Source: Pseudomonadota bacterium (lineage in GTDB: Bacteria > Pseudomonadota > Gammaproteobacteria > Steroidobacterales > Steroidobacteraceae). Taken from it: a stretch of 64,000 nucleotides of DNA. Below the pieces are notes generated by a model. It was not told where the DNA came from, made no database searches, and saw only the letters and a program-made list of their open reading frames with translations. The DNA lies in contig JADIYJ010000003.1 of assembly GCA_016705325.1 (NCBI GenBank), forward strand, positions 310,001 through 374,000. Reading direction: 5' to 3'. The position numbers were made by a program, and so were the translations under genes. Position 1 is the first letter of the stretch, and each line of letters opens with the position of its first letter. Positions 15,939 through 27,430 of this stretch are shown piece after piece.

Positions 15939-18900
15939 ATGGCAGCCAGGTTCGTTCATCTTCACCTGCACACCGAATACTCGCTCGTCGACGGCGTCGT
16001 CCGCATCGAGAGCGAGGAGTCGGACGGGCAGCGGCTGCGCGAGGGGCTCATCGACGCGACCGCACGCATGGGAATGCCGGCAGTCGCGCTGACTGACCAG
16101 GCCAACCTCTTCGCGCTGGTCAAGTTCTACAAGACCGCGCAGTCGCAAGGCATCAAGCCGCTGATCGGCGTGGATGCCCTGGTGCGCGACGACAACGAGC
16201 GCAGTGAACCATCGCGACTGGTGCTGTTCTGCCAGGACGGGCACGGTTACCTGAATCTCACTCGCCTGGTCACGCGCAGCTACCTCGAAGGGCAGGGCAA
16301 GCATGGTCCGACGCTGCACCGCGCGTGGCTTGATCGCGACACGACACAAGGCCTGATCGCGCTCTCCGGTGCGCGCGAAGGCGACGTCGGCCGGGCGCTG
16401 CTCGGCAACCGTGGACCGGAAGCGCGCGCGGCGCTCGCGGCCTGGCTCGAACTGTTCGGTGATCGCTACTACCTCGAACTGCAGCGCACGGGCCGGCCGG
16501 GCGAGGAAGACTGCATCGCGGGCTCGCTGCAACTTGCGGTCAGGTTCGGCGTGCCGGTGGTCGCGACCAACGACGTGCGCTTCATCAGGCCGGAGGACTT
16601 CGAGGCGCACGAGGCCCGCGTCTGCATCCACGAGGGCACGCTGATCGCGGATGCGGCACGTCCACGACGCTACAGCGAAGAGCAGTACCTGCGCTCACCC
16701 GACGAGATGGCGACGCTCTTCGCCGACCTGCCCGAGGCACTCGAGAACTCGGTGGAGATCGCGCGCCGGCTCAACCTCGAGATCAAGCTCGGCAAGCCGT
16801 CACTGCCGGCCTATCCCGTGCCGGCCGGCCAGACGACCGAGCAGCACCTGCGCGCGGAGTCGAAGCTCGGGCTGGAAAAGCGCTGGCCGGTCATCGTGAC
16901 GCAACTCGGCACGCACATCGCGCGTGACGCGTACGAGGGCCGCCTCGCCAGCGAACTCGACGTCATCTGCCAGATGGGATTCGCCGGTTACTTCCTGATC
17001 GTCGCGGATTTCATCCGCTGGGCACGCGAGAACGGCGTGCCGGTCGGGCCTGGCCGCGGTTCCGGCGCCGGCTCACTCGTCGCCTATGCGCTCGGCATCA
17101 CCGACCTCGACCCGCTGCACTACGACCTGCTGTTCGAGCGGTTCCTGAACCCGGAGCGTGTGTCGATGCCTGACTTCGACGTCGACTTCTGCATGGAAGG
17201 ACGCGACCGGGTCATCGATTATGTCGCGCAACGCTACGGTCGCGAGCGCGTTTCGCAGATCATCACCTACGGCACCATGGCGGCGAAGGCCGTGGTGCGC
17301 GACGTCGCGCGCGTGCAGGGCCTGAGCTACGGTTTCGCCGACAGCATCGCCAAGCTGATCCCGTTCGAACTCGGCATCACGCTCGACGACGCGCTCGACA
17401 AGGAAGAGGAGCTGCGCAGGCGGTACAGGCACGAAGACGAGGTGCGTCAGCTGATCGACATGGCGCGTTCGCTCGAAGGCCTGGTGCGCAACGCCGGCAC
17501 GCACGCGGGCGGCGTCGTCATCGCGCCTTCGGTGCTCACCGACTTCGCGCCGCTCTACTGCGAAGAGGGCAGCAGCAGCGTCGTCACGCAGTTCGACAAG
17601 GACGACGTCGAGGCCGCGGGCCTGGTCAAGTTCGACTTCCTCGGCCTGCGCACGCTGACGATCATCGACTGGGCCGTGCGCACGATCAACGCCGCGCGCG
17701 GGGCGTCCGGCGAGCCGCCGCTCAACATGTCGACCCTGCCGATGGACGACGCAGCCACGTACTCGCTGCTGAAGCGCTGCGAGACGACGGCGGTGTTCCA
17801 GCTCGAATCGCGCGGCATGAAGGACCTGATCAAGCGCCTGCAGCCGGACACGTTCGAGGACATCATCGCGCTGGTCGCGCTGTTTCGTCCGGGTCCGCTG
17901 CAGTCGGGCATGGTGGACGACTTCATCGACCGCAAGCACGGCCGCATCGGCGGCGGCATCGACTACCTGCACCCGGACCTGAAGCCCGTCCTGTTCCCGA
18001 CGTACGGCGTGATCCTGTACCAGGAGCAGGTCATGCAGATCGCGCAGGTGCTCGCGGGCTACACGCTCGGCGGCGCCGACCTGCTGCGCCGCGCCATGGG
18101 CAAGAAGAAGGCCGAGGAGATGGCGCAGCAGCGCTCCATCTTCGTCGATGGCGCGACCAGGCGCGGGGTGGCCGAGAACGTCGCGGCGCACATTTTCGAC
18201 CTGATGGAGAAGTTCGCGGGGTACGGCTTCAACAAGTCGCACTCGGCAGCGTACGCCGTGCTCTCGTACCACACCGCGTGGCTCAAGACGCATTACCCGG
18301 CGGCCTTCATGGCGGCCGTGCTGTCGTCCGACATGGACAAGACCGACAAGGTCGTGACTCTCATCGACGAATGCAACCGCATGGGGCTCACGGTCGAGCC
18401 GCCGGACGTCAACGCCTCGCAGTACATGTTCACCGTGTCGGGGCCGAAGTCGATCCGCTATGGGCTTGGCGCGATCAAGGGCGTAGGGCAGGCGGCCGTC
18501 GAGAACATGCTCGACGAGCGCAACGGCAACGGACGTTTCCGCGACCTGCGCGACCTGTGCCGCCGGCTCGATCTCAACAAGGTCAACCGTCGCGTGCTCG
18601 AGGCCCTGATCCGCTCTGGAGCGGCCGACTCGATGGGCGGCATGCGTTACCGTTCGACGCTCATGCACCAGTTGCCGGCAGCCATGCAGGCTGCGGACCA
18701 GTCGACCCGGGCGAAGGAGGCGGGGCAGGAAGACCTGTTCGGACTCGCCGAGCCGGTAGCCGCCTCTACCGCGGGTGCGGGGTCGGTGGCGCGCGATGCC
18801 GGGGAGGGCTCCGGGAATGCGGATGGCCTGCACGAGACGCTGCCCGAATGGGGTGAGGCAGTCCGCCTCACGGGCGAGCGCGAAACACTGGGCCTGTATC

Positions 18901-19553
18901 TCACGGGCCATCCAATCGCCGAATACGAGCGCGAGCTGCGGCCGATCACCAGCGGGCGCATTGCTGAGGTTGGCGGGGCGAAACCGGTCGGGACCGGAGG
19001 CGAGGACAAGGGCAACCAGTGGCGCACCCCGGGCCGCAACGTGACCGTCGCGGGACTCGTGCTCGAGATCCGCAAGCGCGGCGGCCGCACCAGCTTCATC
19101 CTCGACGACCGCAGTGGCCGGCTCGAGGTCACGATGTTCGAGGACGTCTACCAGCAGTTCCGCTCGCTGGTCTCGAAGGACGCGATCCTCGTGGTCGAGG
19201 GCGGCCTGCGCTGGGACGATTTCATCGACGACTGGCGCCTCGGCGCGAAGAAAATCATGGACGTCGACCAGGCGCGCGAACAGTATGCCCGCAACCTCGT
19301 TCTGCGCTGGCCGGCCGCCAAGGCAAGGAACGGCGATGCCGGCAAGTTCGTGGCCGCGCTCGAGCAGGCCCTCAAGCCGAGCCAGGGTGGACGCTGCAAC
19401 GTCGCCATCCGCTACGCGACGGGCGATGCCGCGGCGATCCTGCAGCTTGGCGAGCAGTGGAAAGTGCGGCCTTCGCGCGAGCTCATCGAGCGGCTGGGAA
19501 GCCTGATGGGCCGCGAAGGCGTCGAGTTGTATTACGCGCCGCGCGACGCCTGA
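15939..19553 (+). CDS. dnaE: DNA polymerase III alpha subunit
   Basis: The 1204-residue replicative polymerase is slightly longer than in E. coli (1160). An N-terminal PHP domain begins FVHLHLHTEYSLVDG. The palm has VGPGRGSGAGSLVAYALG (about residues 369-386) and the acidic PDFDVDF motif (residues 411-417). A helix-hairpin-helix region lies near residue 850, and a C-terminal OB fold (VTVAGLVLEIRKRGGRTSF) is near residue 1030. No split or intein is visible. A 77-base gap separates it from the next gene. Confidence 0.98.
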   Translation: MAARFVHLHLHTEYSLVDGVVRIESEESDGQRLREGLIDATARMGMPAVALTDQANLFALVKFYKTAQSQGIKPLIGVDALVRDDNERSEPSRLVLFCQDGHGYLNLTRLVTRSYLEGQGKHGPTLHRAWLDRDTTQGLIALSGAREGDVGRALLGNRGPEARAALAAWLELFGDRYYLELQRTGRPGEEDCIAGSLQLAVRFGVPVVATNDVRFIRPEDFEAHEARVCIHEGTLIADAARPRRYSEEQYLRSPDEMATLFADLPEALENSVEIARRLNLEIKLGKPSLPAYPVPAGQTTEQHLRAESKLGLEKRWPVIVTQLGTHIARDAYEGRLASELDVICQMGFAGYFLIVADFIRWARENGVPVGPGRGSGAGSLVAYALGITDLDPLHYDLLFERFLNPERVSMPDFDVDFCMEGRDRVIDYVAQRYGRERVSQIITYGTMAAKAVVRDVARVQGLSYGFADSIAKLIPFELGITLDDALDKEEELRRRYRHEDEVRQLIDMARSLEGLVRNAGTHAGGVVIAPSVLTDFAPLYCEEGSSSVVTQFDKDDVEAAGLVKFDFLGLRTLTIIDWAVRTINAARGASGEPPLNMSTLPMDDAATYSLLKRCETTAVFQLESRGMKDLIKRLQPDTFEDIIALVALFRPGPLQSGMVDDFIDRKHGRIGGGIDYLHPDLKPVLFPTYGVILYQEQVMQIAQVLAGYTLGGADLLRRAMGKKKAEEMAQQRSIFVDGATRRGVAENVAAHIFDLMEKFAGYGFNKSHSAAYAVLSYHTAWLKTHYPAAFMAAVLSSDMDKTDKVVTLIDECNRMGLTVEPPDVNASQYMFTVSGPKSIRYGLGAIKGVGQAAVENMLDERNGNGRFRDLRDLCRRLDLNKVNRRVLEALIRSGAADSMGGMRYRSTLMHQLPAAMQAADQSTRAKEAGQEDLFGLAEPVAASTAGAGSVARDAGEGSGNADGLHETLPEWGEAVRLTGERETLGLYLTGHPIAEYERELRPITSGRIAEVGGAKPVGTGGEDKGNQWRTPGRNVTVAGLVLEIRKRGGRTSFILDDRSGRLEVTMFEDVYQQFRSLVSKDAILVVEGGLRWDDFIDDWRLGAKKIMDVDQAREQYARNLVLRWPAAKARNGDAGKFVAALEQALKPSQGGRCNVAIRYATGDAAAILQLGEQWKVRPSRELIERLGSLMGREGVELYYAPRDA

Positions 19554-19630
19554 AGCATGCCCGATTGCGTCGCGCCGGCGGCACTTGCGGTCGTTGCCCG
19601 GACCCGTGTACGAATGTGTCCAAACAGACA

Positions 19631-20023
19631 ATGACGGGGGAGCGACATCTGGACTTGGAAGCTTGGCTCAAGGAGCTCCGGGTGCCGCGCGCAGCGTATC
19701 GCGTCGTGTCGCTGCTGCCGCTCGTGTACGTCGCGTGGGCCGACGGCAAGATCCAGAAAGGCGAACGCGACCTGATCCTGCACATCGCGCGCGAGCGCGG
19801 CATGCTCGATCACGGCGGCGAGGACGCGCTGTCGCGCTGGCTCAGCAGGTCTCCCTCGAAGCAGCAGTTGCAGGCCGACCTTGCAGCGCTCAATGAACTC
19901 GCGCGCAGGACCATCGTCAGTGCACTCGACCTGCGCAATGCCACGCAGTGGCGGGCGGCCCTGCGCAGCTGGGCCGGCCGCGCCGAACAACCAGGCAGGC
20001 AACCTGTCAGTCCGGTTGCCTGA
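19631..20023 (+). CDS. TerB-like small helical protein
   Basis: This 130-residue soluble protein lies between dnaE and accA, where E. coli has no such gene. AWADGKIQKGERDLILHIA followed by RERGM is typical of TerB-like alpha-helical domains, which occur in tellurite-resistance operons and many unrelated proteins. No tellurite genes are nearby, so a resistance role is not implied. ATG 19631 is the first plausible start after dnaE. A 9-bp inverted repeat spans its stop codon. The function is unknown. Confidence 0.65.
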   Translation: MTGERHLDLEAWLKELRVPRAAYRVVSLLPLVYVAWADGKIQKGERDLILHIARERGMLDHGGEDALSRWLSRSPSKQQLQADLAALNELARRTIVSALDLRNATQWRAALRSWAGRAEQPGRQPVSPVA

Positions 20024-20062
20024 CGGATCGCGCGTCCGGCGCGCGTCCGGCGCGCGCCCGGC
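19996..20062 (+). repeat. Inverted repeat and three 11-bp tandem repeats ahead of accA
   Basis: CAGGCAACC (19996-20004) and GGTTGCCTG (20014-20022) form a perfect 9-bp stem across the TerB-like stop. Directly after it come GCGCGTCCGGC twice (20030-20040, 20041-20051) and a one-mismatch third copy (20052-20062). The stem has no T run. It may mark the end of the dnaE transcript; the tandem copies have no known role. Confidence 0.6.
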
Positions 20063-20103
20063 TGATTTGCGCCCGCGCCGGGCGTCCGGCATCCTTCCGG
20101 CCC

Positions 20104-21066
20104 ATGGCACTGAGTTTCCTTGAATTCGAGCAGCCCATCGCCGAGCTCGAGGCGAAGATCGAAGAGCTGCGCTTCGTCACGTCCGATGCCGAGGTCAACA
20201 TCGGCGAGGAGATCGCGCGGCTGCGGGCCAAGAGCCGCGCGCTCACCAACAGCATTTTCGCCAACCTGACGGCGTGGCAGGTCGCACAGCTCGCGCGCCA
20301 CCCGCAGCGCCCTTACACCCTCGATTACGCGGCTTCGATCTTCGACGAGTTCCAGGAACTGCACGGTGACCGCATGTATGCGGACGATCTCGCGATCGTC
20401 GGCGGCTTCGCGCGACTCGCCGGCCGGCCGGTCATGCTGATCGGCCACCAGAAGGGCCGCGACACCAAGGAAAGGGTGCGCCGCAACTACGGCATGCCGA
20501 AACCCGAGGGTTACCGCAAGGCGCTGCGGCTGATGCAGCTCGCCGAGCGTTTCCGCATGCCGCTGATCACCCTCATCGATACACCGGGGGCCTATCCGGG
20601 TGTTGGCTCCGAGGAGCGCAATCAAAGCGGAGCGATCGCCCGCAACCTGTTTGAAATGTCCTCGCTGCGAGTACCCGTGATCACTGCCGTCATCGGCGAG
20701 GGCGGCTCGGGCGGCGCGCTCGCCATCGGCGTCTGCGACCGGTTGATCATGCTGCAGTACTCGATCTACTCGGTGATTTCGCCGGAGGGCTGCGCGTCCA
20801 TCCTCTGGAAGAGCGCTGACAAGAAGGAGATCGCGGCGGATGCCATGGGCATCACGGCGGAGCGTCTCGACAAACTCGGCCTGGTCGATGAAGTGCTGCG
20901 TGAACCGCTCGGCGGCGCTCACCGCGATCCGCAGGAGATGGCGGATTCGCTCAAGGGAGCGCTGGTGCGTCACCTTGACCAGGTGTCGCAGCAGTCGGAG
21001 GACGCGCTGCTCCAGCAGCGGTACGAGCGCCTGCGGGGCCAGGGCGTTTATCGCGCGGTCAACTGA
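20104..21066 (+). CDS. accA: Acetyl-CoA carboxylase carboxyltransferase subunit alpha
   Basis: The 320-residue subunit, with AccD, transfers CO2 from carboxybiotin to acetyl-CoA to make malonyl-CoA. It starts LSFLEFEQPIAELEAKI and contains TLIDTPGAYPGVGSEERNQS and IGEGGSGGALAIGVCD, the crotonase-fold acyl-CoA and oxyanion segments. The length matches E. coli (319). accD is not in the window. tilS follows after 31 bases. Confidence 0.97.
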   Translation: MALSFLEFEQPIAELEAKIEELRFVTSDAEVNIGEEIARLRAKSRALTNSIFANLTAWQVAQLARHPQRPYTLDYAASIFDEFQELHGDRMYADDLAIVGGFARLAGRPVMLIGHQKGRDTKERVRRNYGMPKPEGYRKALRLMQLAERFRMPLITLIDTPGAYPGVGSEERNQSGAIARNLFEMSSLRVPVITAVIGEGGSGGALAIGVCDRLIMLQYSIYSVISPEGCASILWKSADKKEIAADAMGITAERLDKLGLVDEVLREPLGGAHRDPQEMADSLKGALVRHLDQVSQQSEDALLQQRYERLRGQGVYRAVN

Positions 21067-21097
21067 CGGGCGCCGCACCCACCCGGGCTCGCAGCAC

Positions 21098-22507
21098 GTG
21101 TTTTCGCTTCACCGACTGGCGACAAGCCTCGATCTGGTGCTTGCTCCGGCCACGGCGGCGAGCCACGGAAAATCTGCAGGGCTCTGTATCGCGCTGAGCG
21201 GCGGGCTCGACTCCACGGTCCTGCTCGTCGCGCTGGCGCAGCTGGCAAAGGCGGGCAGCCTCGCCGCGCGATTGCGGGCAATCCACGTCGATCATTCGTT
21301 GCATGCTGATTCCGCGCAGTGGGCGCGCGCGTGCCGTGAGCTGGCGGACTCGCACGGCGTTGCCTGCGACGAAGTCCGTGTCGCCGTGAACATGGACGGG
21401 GGCCAGAGTCCCGAGGCTGCAGCCCGCAAGGCTCGTTATACCGCGCTTGCTGCCCGGCTCGAACCTGGTGAGGTGCTGCTCACTGCCCACCACGCCGATG
21501 ACCAGCTCGAGACCATCCTGCTGCAGTGGCTGCGCGGAGGCGGGCTGCGCTCGATCGCGGGCATGGCGCCGCTCGGCCGCTTCGGCGCAGCGGCATGGCA
21601 CGCGCGGCCGCTGCTCGAATTCACGCGCGATGAACTCGCCGCCTGGGCTGGCAAGCAGGGTTTATGCTGGCAGGAAGACCCCTCGAACCTTGATCGTCGC
21701 TTCGACCGCAATTACCTGCGTCTCGAGGTCCTGCCCGCGCTGCGGCAGCGTTGGCCTGCAGTCGCCGCGACCGCAGGACGTGTGGCCCGCTACGCCTGCG
21801 ACGCGCTCGCAGCCGAGGCTGCATGCGTTGCTGACGACCTGCCGCGGGTCCTGGCCGGCACTGCGATCGAACTCGGCGCGCTGCAGGCGCTGCCCGAGCC
21901 GAGGCGGCGCGCCGTGCTGCGCGCCTGGCTGGCCGGGCTGGGGCTGCCGCCCGCGCCCGCACGCAGCCTGGCGGCCCTGCTGCGCGACATGACGGTCGCG
22001 GCGGCGGATCGCATCCCCGAGACACGATGGCCGGGCGTCGTGGTCCGCCGTTACCGCGGTCGCCTGCACGTCGAAGCGACAGGCGTTGACAGGCCGAACG
22101 AGGGCAGCTGGCAGACGTCCGCCGGCGAGACCTGCGCCTGGTCCGCCGGGTCCACGATCGCCTTGTCGCCGGACGTCGGCACCGGGCTCAGTCGCGAGCG
22201 CCTGCCGGCGCGGATCGAGGTGCGACGCCGGACAGGCGGCGAAGCATTCCTGCCGGCGGGCAGCGCACATCACCGTCCATTGCGCAAGTGGCTGCAGGAG
22301 CACGACGTGCTGCCCTGGCGCCGTGAGAACCTGCCGCTGCTGTTCGCCGGCAATCGCCTGATTGCCGTGGCGGATCTGGGAGTTGCCGCGGAATTTGCCG
22401 CCCGAGCCGATGAACCATCGTGGCGCATCGTCTGGAACAGACGTGGCGCGTTGACCGAGGCCGACGTGCTGTCATCGAAGTGGCCAGCACACCCTCCGAT
22501 CCGCTAG
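21098..22507 (+). CDS. tilS: tRNA(Ile)-lysidine synthase
   Basis: The 469-residue enzyme modifies C34 of the CAU-anticodon isoleucine tRNA to lysidine. The PP-loop ALSGGLDST lies at residues 32-40, and HHADDQLETILLQWLRGGG near residue 130 is the second conserved motif. C-terminal TilS domains extend to about residue 450 (RRTGGEAFLPAG, RKWLQEHDVLPWRRENLPLL). No ATG gives a sensible start; GTG 21098 is chosen because it is the first start after accA and keeps the family N-terminus. Confidence 0.93.
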   Translation: MFSLHRLATSLDLVLAPATAASHGKSAGLCIALSGGLDSTVLLVALAQLAKAGSLAARLRAIHVDHSLHADSAQWARACRELADSHGVACDEVRVAVNMDGGQSPEAAARKARYTALAARLEPGEVLLTAHHADDQLETILLQWLRGGGLRSIAGMAPLGRFGAAAWHARPLLEFTRDELAAWAGKQGLCWQEDPSNLDRRFDRNYLRLEVLPALRQRWPAVAATAGRVARYACDALAAEAACVADDLPRVLAGTAIELGALQALPEPRRRAVLRAWLAGLGLPPAPARSLAALLRDMTVAAADRIPETRWPGVVVRRYRGRLHVEATGVDRPNEGSWQTSAGETCAWSAGSTIALSPDVGTGLSRERLPARIEVRRRTGGEAFLPAGSAHHRPLRKWLQEHDVLPWRRENLPLLFAGNRLIAVADLGVAAEFAARADEPSWRIVWNRRGALTEADVLSSKWPAHPPIR

Positions 22508-22545
22508 ACTGCGCTCCCGTCGTGCTTCATGCGACGGGGACTCCA

Positions 22546-24191
<1,646 letters not shown>

Positions 24192-24195
<4 letters not shown>

Positions 24196-25022
24196 GGCTC
24201 TGCGGCTTCGAGGTCGGGCACGACCGTCCGTTCTTCCTGATTGCGGGCCCCTGCGTCGTGGAGAGCGAGGGTCTCGTGCTCGACATCGCGGGCCGCATGC
24301 AGGAAATTGCAGGCGCGCTCGGTATCCCGTACATCTTCAAGGCGAGCTACGACAAGGCGAACCGCTCGTCCAGGGCGAGCTTCCGCGGCCCGGGCATCGA
24401 AGCAGGCCTGCGTATCCTGTCGGAAGTGAAGCGCCAGCTCGGCCTCCCGGTTCTCACCGACGTGCACGAAGACACCCCGATGGCCGAGGTCGCCTCAGTC
24501 GTCGACGTGCTGCAGACCCCGGCGTTCCTGTGCCGCCAGACCAATTTCATCCTGAGCGTGTCGAGCCAGGGCAAACCCGTCAACGTCAAGAAGGGCCAGT
24601 TCCTGTCACCTTGGGAGATGAAGAACGTCATCGACAAGGCAAGGTCCACGGGTAATGAACAGGTGATGGCCTGCGAGCGCGGCTTCTCGTTCGGCTACAA
24701 CAACCTCGTGTCCGACATGCGCTCGCTCGCCGTGATGCGCGAGTACGCCCCGGTCGTGTTCGACGCCACGCATTCGGTGCAGTTGCCGGGCGGGCAGGGC
24801 AGCGCTTCGGGCGGACAGCGCGAATTCGTGCCGGTGCTGGCCCGTGCGGCGGTCGCTGCCGGCGTCTCCGGCGTATTCATGGAAACCCACCCCGACCCGG
24901 CGCGGGCGCTGTCGGACGGCCCCAATGCGTGGCCGCTCGATCGCATGCGCGCATTGCTCGAGGTGATGCAGCAGATCGACGCAGCCGTAAAGCAGCGACC
25001 TTTCGAGGAATCGACCCTATGA
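24192..25022 (+). CDS. kdsA: 3-deoxy-D-manno-octulosonate 8-phosphate synthase
   Basis: The 276-residue TIM-barrel enzyme condenses arabinose 5-phosphate and phosphoenolpyruvate to make Kdo-8-phosphate for the LPS inner core. IAGPCVVESEG, FKASYDKANRSSRASFRGPG, TDVHEDTP and DATHSVQLPGGQG are all present. It overlaps pyrG by four bases and eno by four bases (ATGA). Eno makes phosphoenolpyruvate, its cosubstrate, so the coupling is metabolically sensible. Confidence 0.97.
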
Positions 25023-26320
25023 CGACCAGGATCATTGACATCAAGGCCCGGGAAATCATGGATTCGCGCGGCAACCCCACGGTCGAAGCGGACGTCTTCG
25101 TCGACGGCGGCGTGATGGGTCGTGCCGCCGTGCCGTCGGGCGCCTCGACGGGCACGCGTGAAGCCGTCGAACTGCGCGATGGCGACAAGAAGCGCTACCT
25201 GGGCAAGGGCGTGCTGCAGGCCGTGATCAATGCGAACGGCGAACTGCGCAATGCGCTGCTCGGCCACGACGTCATGGACCAGCGCGGCATCGACACGAAG
25301 ATGATTGCGCTCGACGCCACCGAGAGCAAGTCGCGCCTGGGGGCGAATGCGCTGCTCGCCATATCGCTTGCGTCGGCACATGCGGCGGCGCGAGCCTCGA
25401 AGCAGAGCCTGTTCCGCCGCCTCGGCGGCCCGGGCCGCAAGGTGATGCCGGTGCCGATGATGAACATCATCAACGGCGGCGCGCACGCGGACAACAGCGT
25501 CGACATCCAGGAGTTCATGGTGCTGCCGGTGGGCGCGCCAAACTTCAGCGAGGCGTTGCGTTACGGCGCCGAGATCTTCCACACGCTGAAGAAGGTGCTG
25601 CACGAGCGCAAGCTCGCGACGGCCGTCGGCGACGAAGGCGGCTTTGCGCCGAACCTGCCATCGAACGAAGCGGCGCTCGAAACGATTCTCGAGGCGGTCG
25701 AGCGCGCTGGATTCAAGGCGGGCCGGGACGTGTACCTGGGGCTCGACGTCGCGAGCTCGGAATTCTTCAAGGACGGGGTCTACCACCTCGAGTCGGAAGG
25801 TCGGCAGTTCACGCCGCCGCAGTTTGTCGATTACCTCGAAGGCCTGGTCAACCGCTTCCCGATCATCACGGTCGAGGACGGCATGGCCGAAGGCGACTGG
25901 GACGGCTGGTCGCTGCTGACGCAGCGACTCGGCAAGCGCATCCAGCTGGTCGGCGACGATATCTTCGTGACCAACACCAGGATCCTGCGCGAGGGCATCG
26001 CCCGGGGCGTGGCCAATTCGATCCTGATCAAGCCCAACCAGATCGGCACTCTGACGGAGACGCTCGAGGCGATCGACATGGCGGCCGATGCAGGTTACAG
26101 CGCGGTCGTCTCGCACCGTTCGGGCGAGACCGAGGACAGCACGATTGCCGATATCGCAGTCGCCACGCGCGCGACGCAGATCAAGACCGGATCGCTCTGC
26201 CGCTCCGACCGCATTGCCAAGTACAACCAGCTGCTGCGCATCGAGGCCGAACTCGGCAGCGACGCGTCGTACGCCGGCCTGGAGGCTTTCCCAGTCGCCG
26301 CTTTGGCCAGTGGTGCTTGA
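25019..26320 (+). CDS. eno: Enolase
   Basis: The 433-residue glycolytic enzyme interconverts 2-phosphoglycerate and phosphoenolpyruvate and is also an RNA degradosome component in E. coli. IKAREIMDSRGNPTVEADV at the N-terminus, VGDEGGFAPNL near residue 205, the metal-binding EDGMAEGDW near 290 and the signature LIKPNQIGTLTET near 340 are intact. The length matches E. coli (432). Its ATG lies within the kdsA stop. Confidence 0.98.
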   Translation: MTTRIIDIKAREIMDSRGNPTVEADVFVDGGVMGRAAVPSGASTGTREAVELRDGDKKRYLGKGVLQAVINANGELRNALLGHDVMDQRGIDTKMIALDATESKSRLGANALLAISLASAHAAARASKQSLFRRLGGPGRKVMPVPMMNIINGGAHADNSVDIQEFMVLPVGAPNFSEALRYGAEIFHTLKKVLHERKLATAVGDEGGFAPNLPSNEAALETILEAVERAGFKAGRDVYLGLDVASSEFFKDGVYHLESEGRQFTPPQFVDYLEGLVNRFPIITVEDGMAEGDWDGWSLLTQRLGKRIQLVGDDIFVTNTRILREGIARGVANSILIKPNQIGTLTETLEAIDMAADAGYSAVVSHRSGETEDSTIADIAVATRATQIKTGSLCRSDRIAKYNQLLRIEAELGSDASYAGLEAFPVAALASGA

Positions 26321-26351
26321 TGCGCCTCGTTTCTGCTAATCTTCCACGCCC

Positions 26352-26708
26352 ATGACCACCCGGATCATGGCCGGCCTGCTGGCCGTCGTGTTGATGCTGC
26401 TGCAGTACCGCATCTGGGCATCGCCCGACGGCATGCGGGAAGTCTGGCGTCTCGAGCAGGCCATCGAGGCCCAGACCGCCGAAAATACGCGGCTCGAAAC
26501 CCGCAATCGCACGCTCGCGGCTGAAGTCCGCGACCTCAAGGAAGGCCGCAAGGCCATCGAGGAACGCGCGCGCACCGACCTCGGCATGGTCAAGACCAAC
26601 GAGACTTTCTTCCAGGTTGTGCCGCCCGCGCAACCCGGCACGGCGACGCCGTCGTTGCCCGCCGCTGCGACGACAGGGCAAAGGACGGCCCAGGCCGACC
26701 TGCCGTGA
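26352..26708 (+). CDS. ftsB: Cell division protein FtsB
   Basis: This 118-residue bitopic protein has a short cytoplasmic N-terminus, one membrane helix (about residues 7-18), then a coiled coil (about residues 30-65, RLEQAIEAQTAENTRLETRN), and ends in a Pro/Ala-rich tail. This is the FtsB/DivIC layout, which scaffolds FtsQ-FtsL-FtsB at the divisome. The eno-ftsB-ispD position is the standard one. The tail beyond residue 90 is longer than in some relatives. The stop overlaps ispD as GTGA. Confidence 0.92.
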   Translation: MTTRIMAGLLAVVLMLLQYRIWASPDGMREVWRLEQAIEAQTAENTRLETRNRTLAAEVRDLKEGRKAIEERARTDLGMVKTNETFFQVVPPAQPGTATPSLPAAATTGQRTAQADLP

Positions 26709-27409
26709 CCCTCGCGGTCCGGCGCTGGGCCATCGTGCCAGCGGCGGGACAGGGTTCCCGCTTTGGCGCAGCGCTCCCCAAGCAATACACGCCGTTGCTT
26801 GGACGGCCACTGCTGTCCTGGACGCTGGCCGCGCTGCTCGCCGAGCCCGGCATCGACGGCATCGTCGTCTCGCTCGCGCACGATGACGACCTCTGGCAGG
26901 GATTGGCGGAGTTTTCAGATCCGCGCGTTCGCCGCTGTACCGGTGGCAAGCGGCGCGAACACTCGGTCGCGAACGGCCTCGGCGCGCTGGATGGCGCAGC
27001 CCGGGACACGGACTGGGTGCTGGTCCATGATGCCGCGCGTCCCTGCCTGCGCCGCTGCGATCTCGAACTGCTGTTTGCCGCGCTCGATGCGGATGCGGTC
27101 GGCGGCTTGCTCGCCGTTCCGGTCAGCGACACGCTGAAGCGGGAAGTCGGCGAGCAGCGCGTGGGTGAGACCGTGGCGCGTGACGGGCTCTGGCGCGCGC
27201 TCACGCCGCAGATGTTCCGCTTTGGGCTGCTGTTGCGCGCGCTCCGGCTCTGCCTGGAACGCGACCGGCCGGTCACGGACGAAGCGTCGGCGATTGAATG
27301 CCTGGGACTGCAGCCGCGGCTGGTCCGCGGCCGCACCGACAACGTCAAGGTGACAAACCCGGAGGACGCCGCGCTGGCGGAGGCGATCCTGCGGTCAGGA
27401 CAACCGTGA
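26705..27409 (+). CDS. ispD: 2-C-methyl-D-erythritol 4-phosphate cytidylyltransferase
   Basis: The 234-residue enzyme transfers CMP from CTP to MEP, the third MEP-pathway step. The nucleotide-binding PAAGQGSRFGAALPKQY starts near residue 12, and LVHDAARPCL near residue 105 and TDEASAIE near 195 are typical. It starts at GTG 26705 overlapping ftsB. ispF follows after 21 bases. Confidence 0.96.
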   Translation: MTLAVRRWAIVPAAGQGSRFGAALPKQYTPLLGRPLLSWTLAALLAEPGIDGIVVSLAHDDDLWQGLAEFSDPRVRRCTGGKRREHSVANGLGALDGAARDTDWVLVHDAARPCLRRCDLELLFAALDADAVGGLLAVPVSDTLKREVGEQRVGETVARDGLWRALTPQMFRFGLLLRALRLCLERDRPVTDEASAIECLGLQPRLVRGRTDNVKVTNPEDAALAEAILRSGQP

Positions 27410-27430
27410 TCGGAGACGAGGGATGGTTGC

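Noticed and set aside
17073..19631. A very long open frame (852 codons) on the strand opposite dnaE
   Set aside because: High-GC genes routinely leave long antisense frames. It has no family resemblance, no start context, and lies entirely within a certain dnaE.
19631..20023. Tellurite-resistance locus
   Set aside because: Only a TerB-like domain is present; no terA, terC, terD, terE or terZ neighbours.
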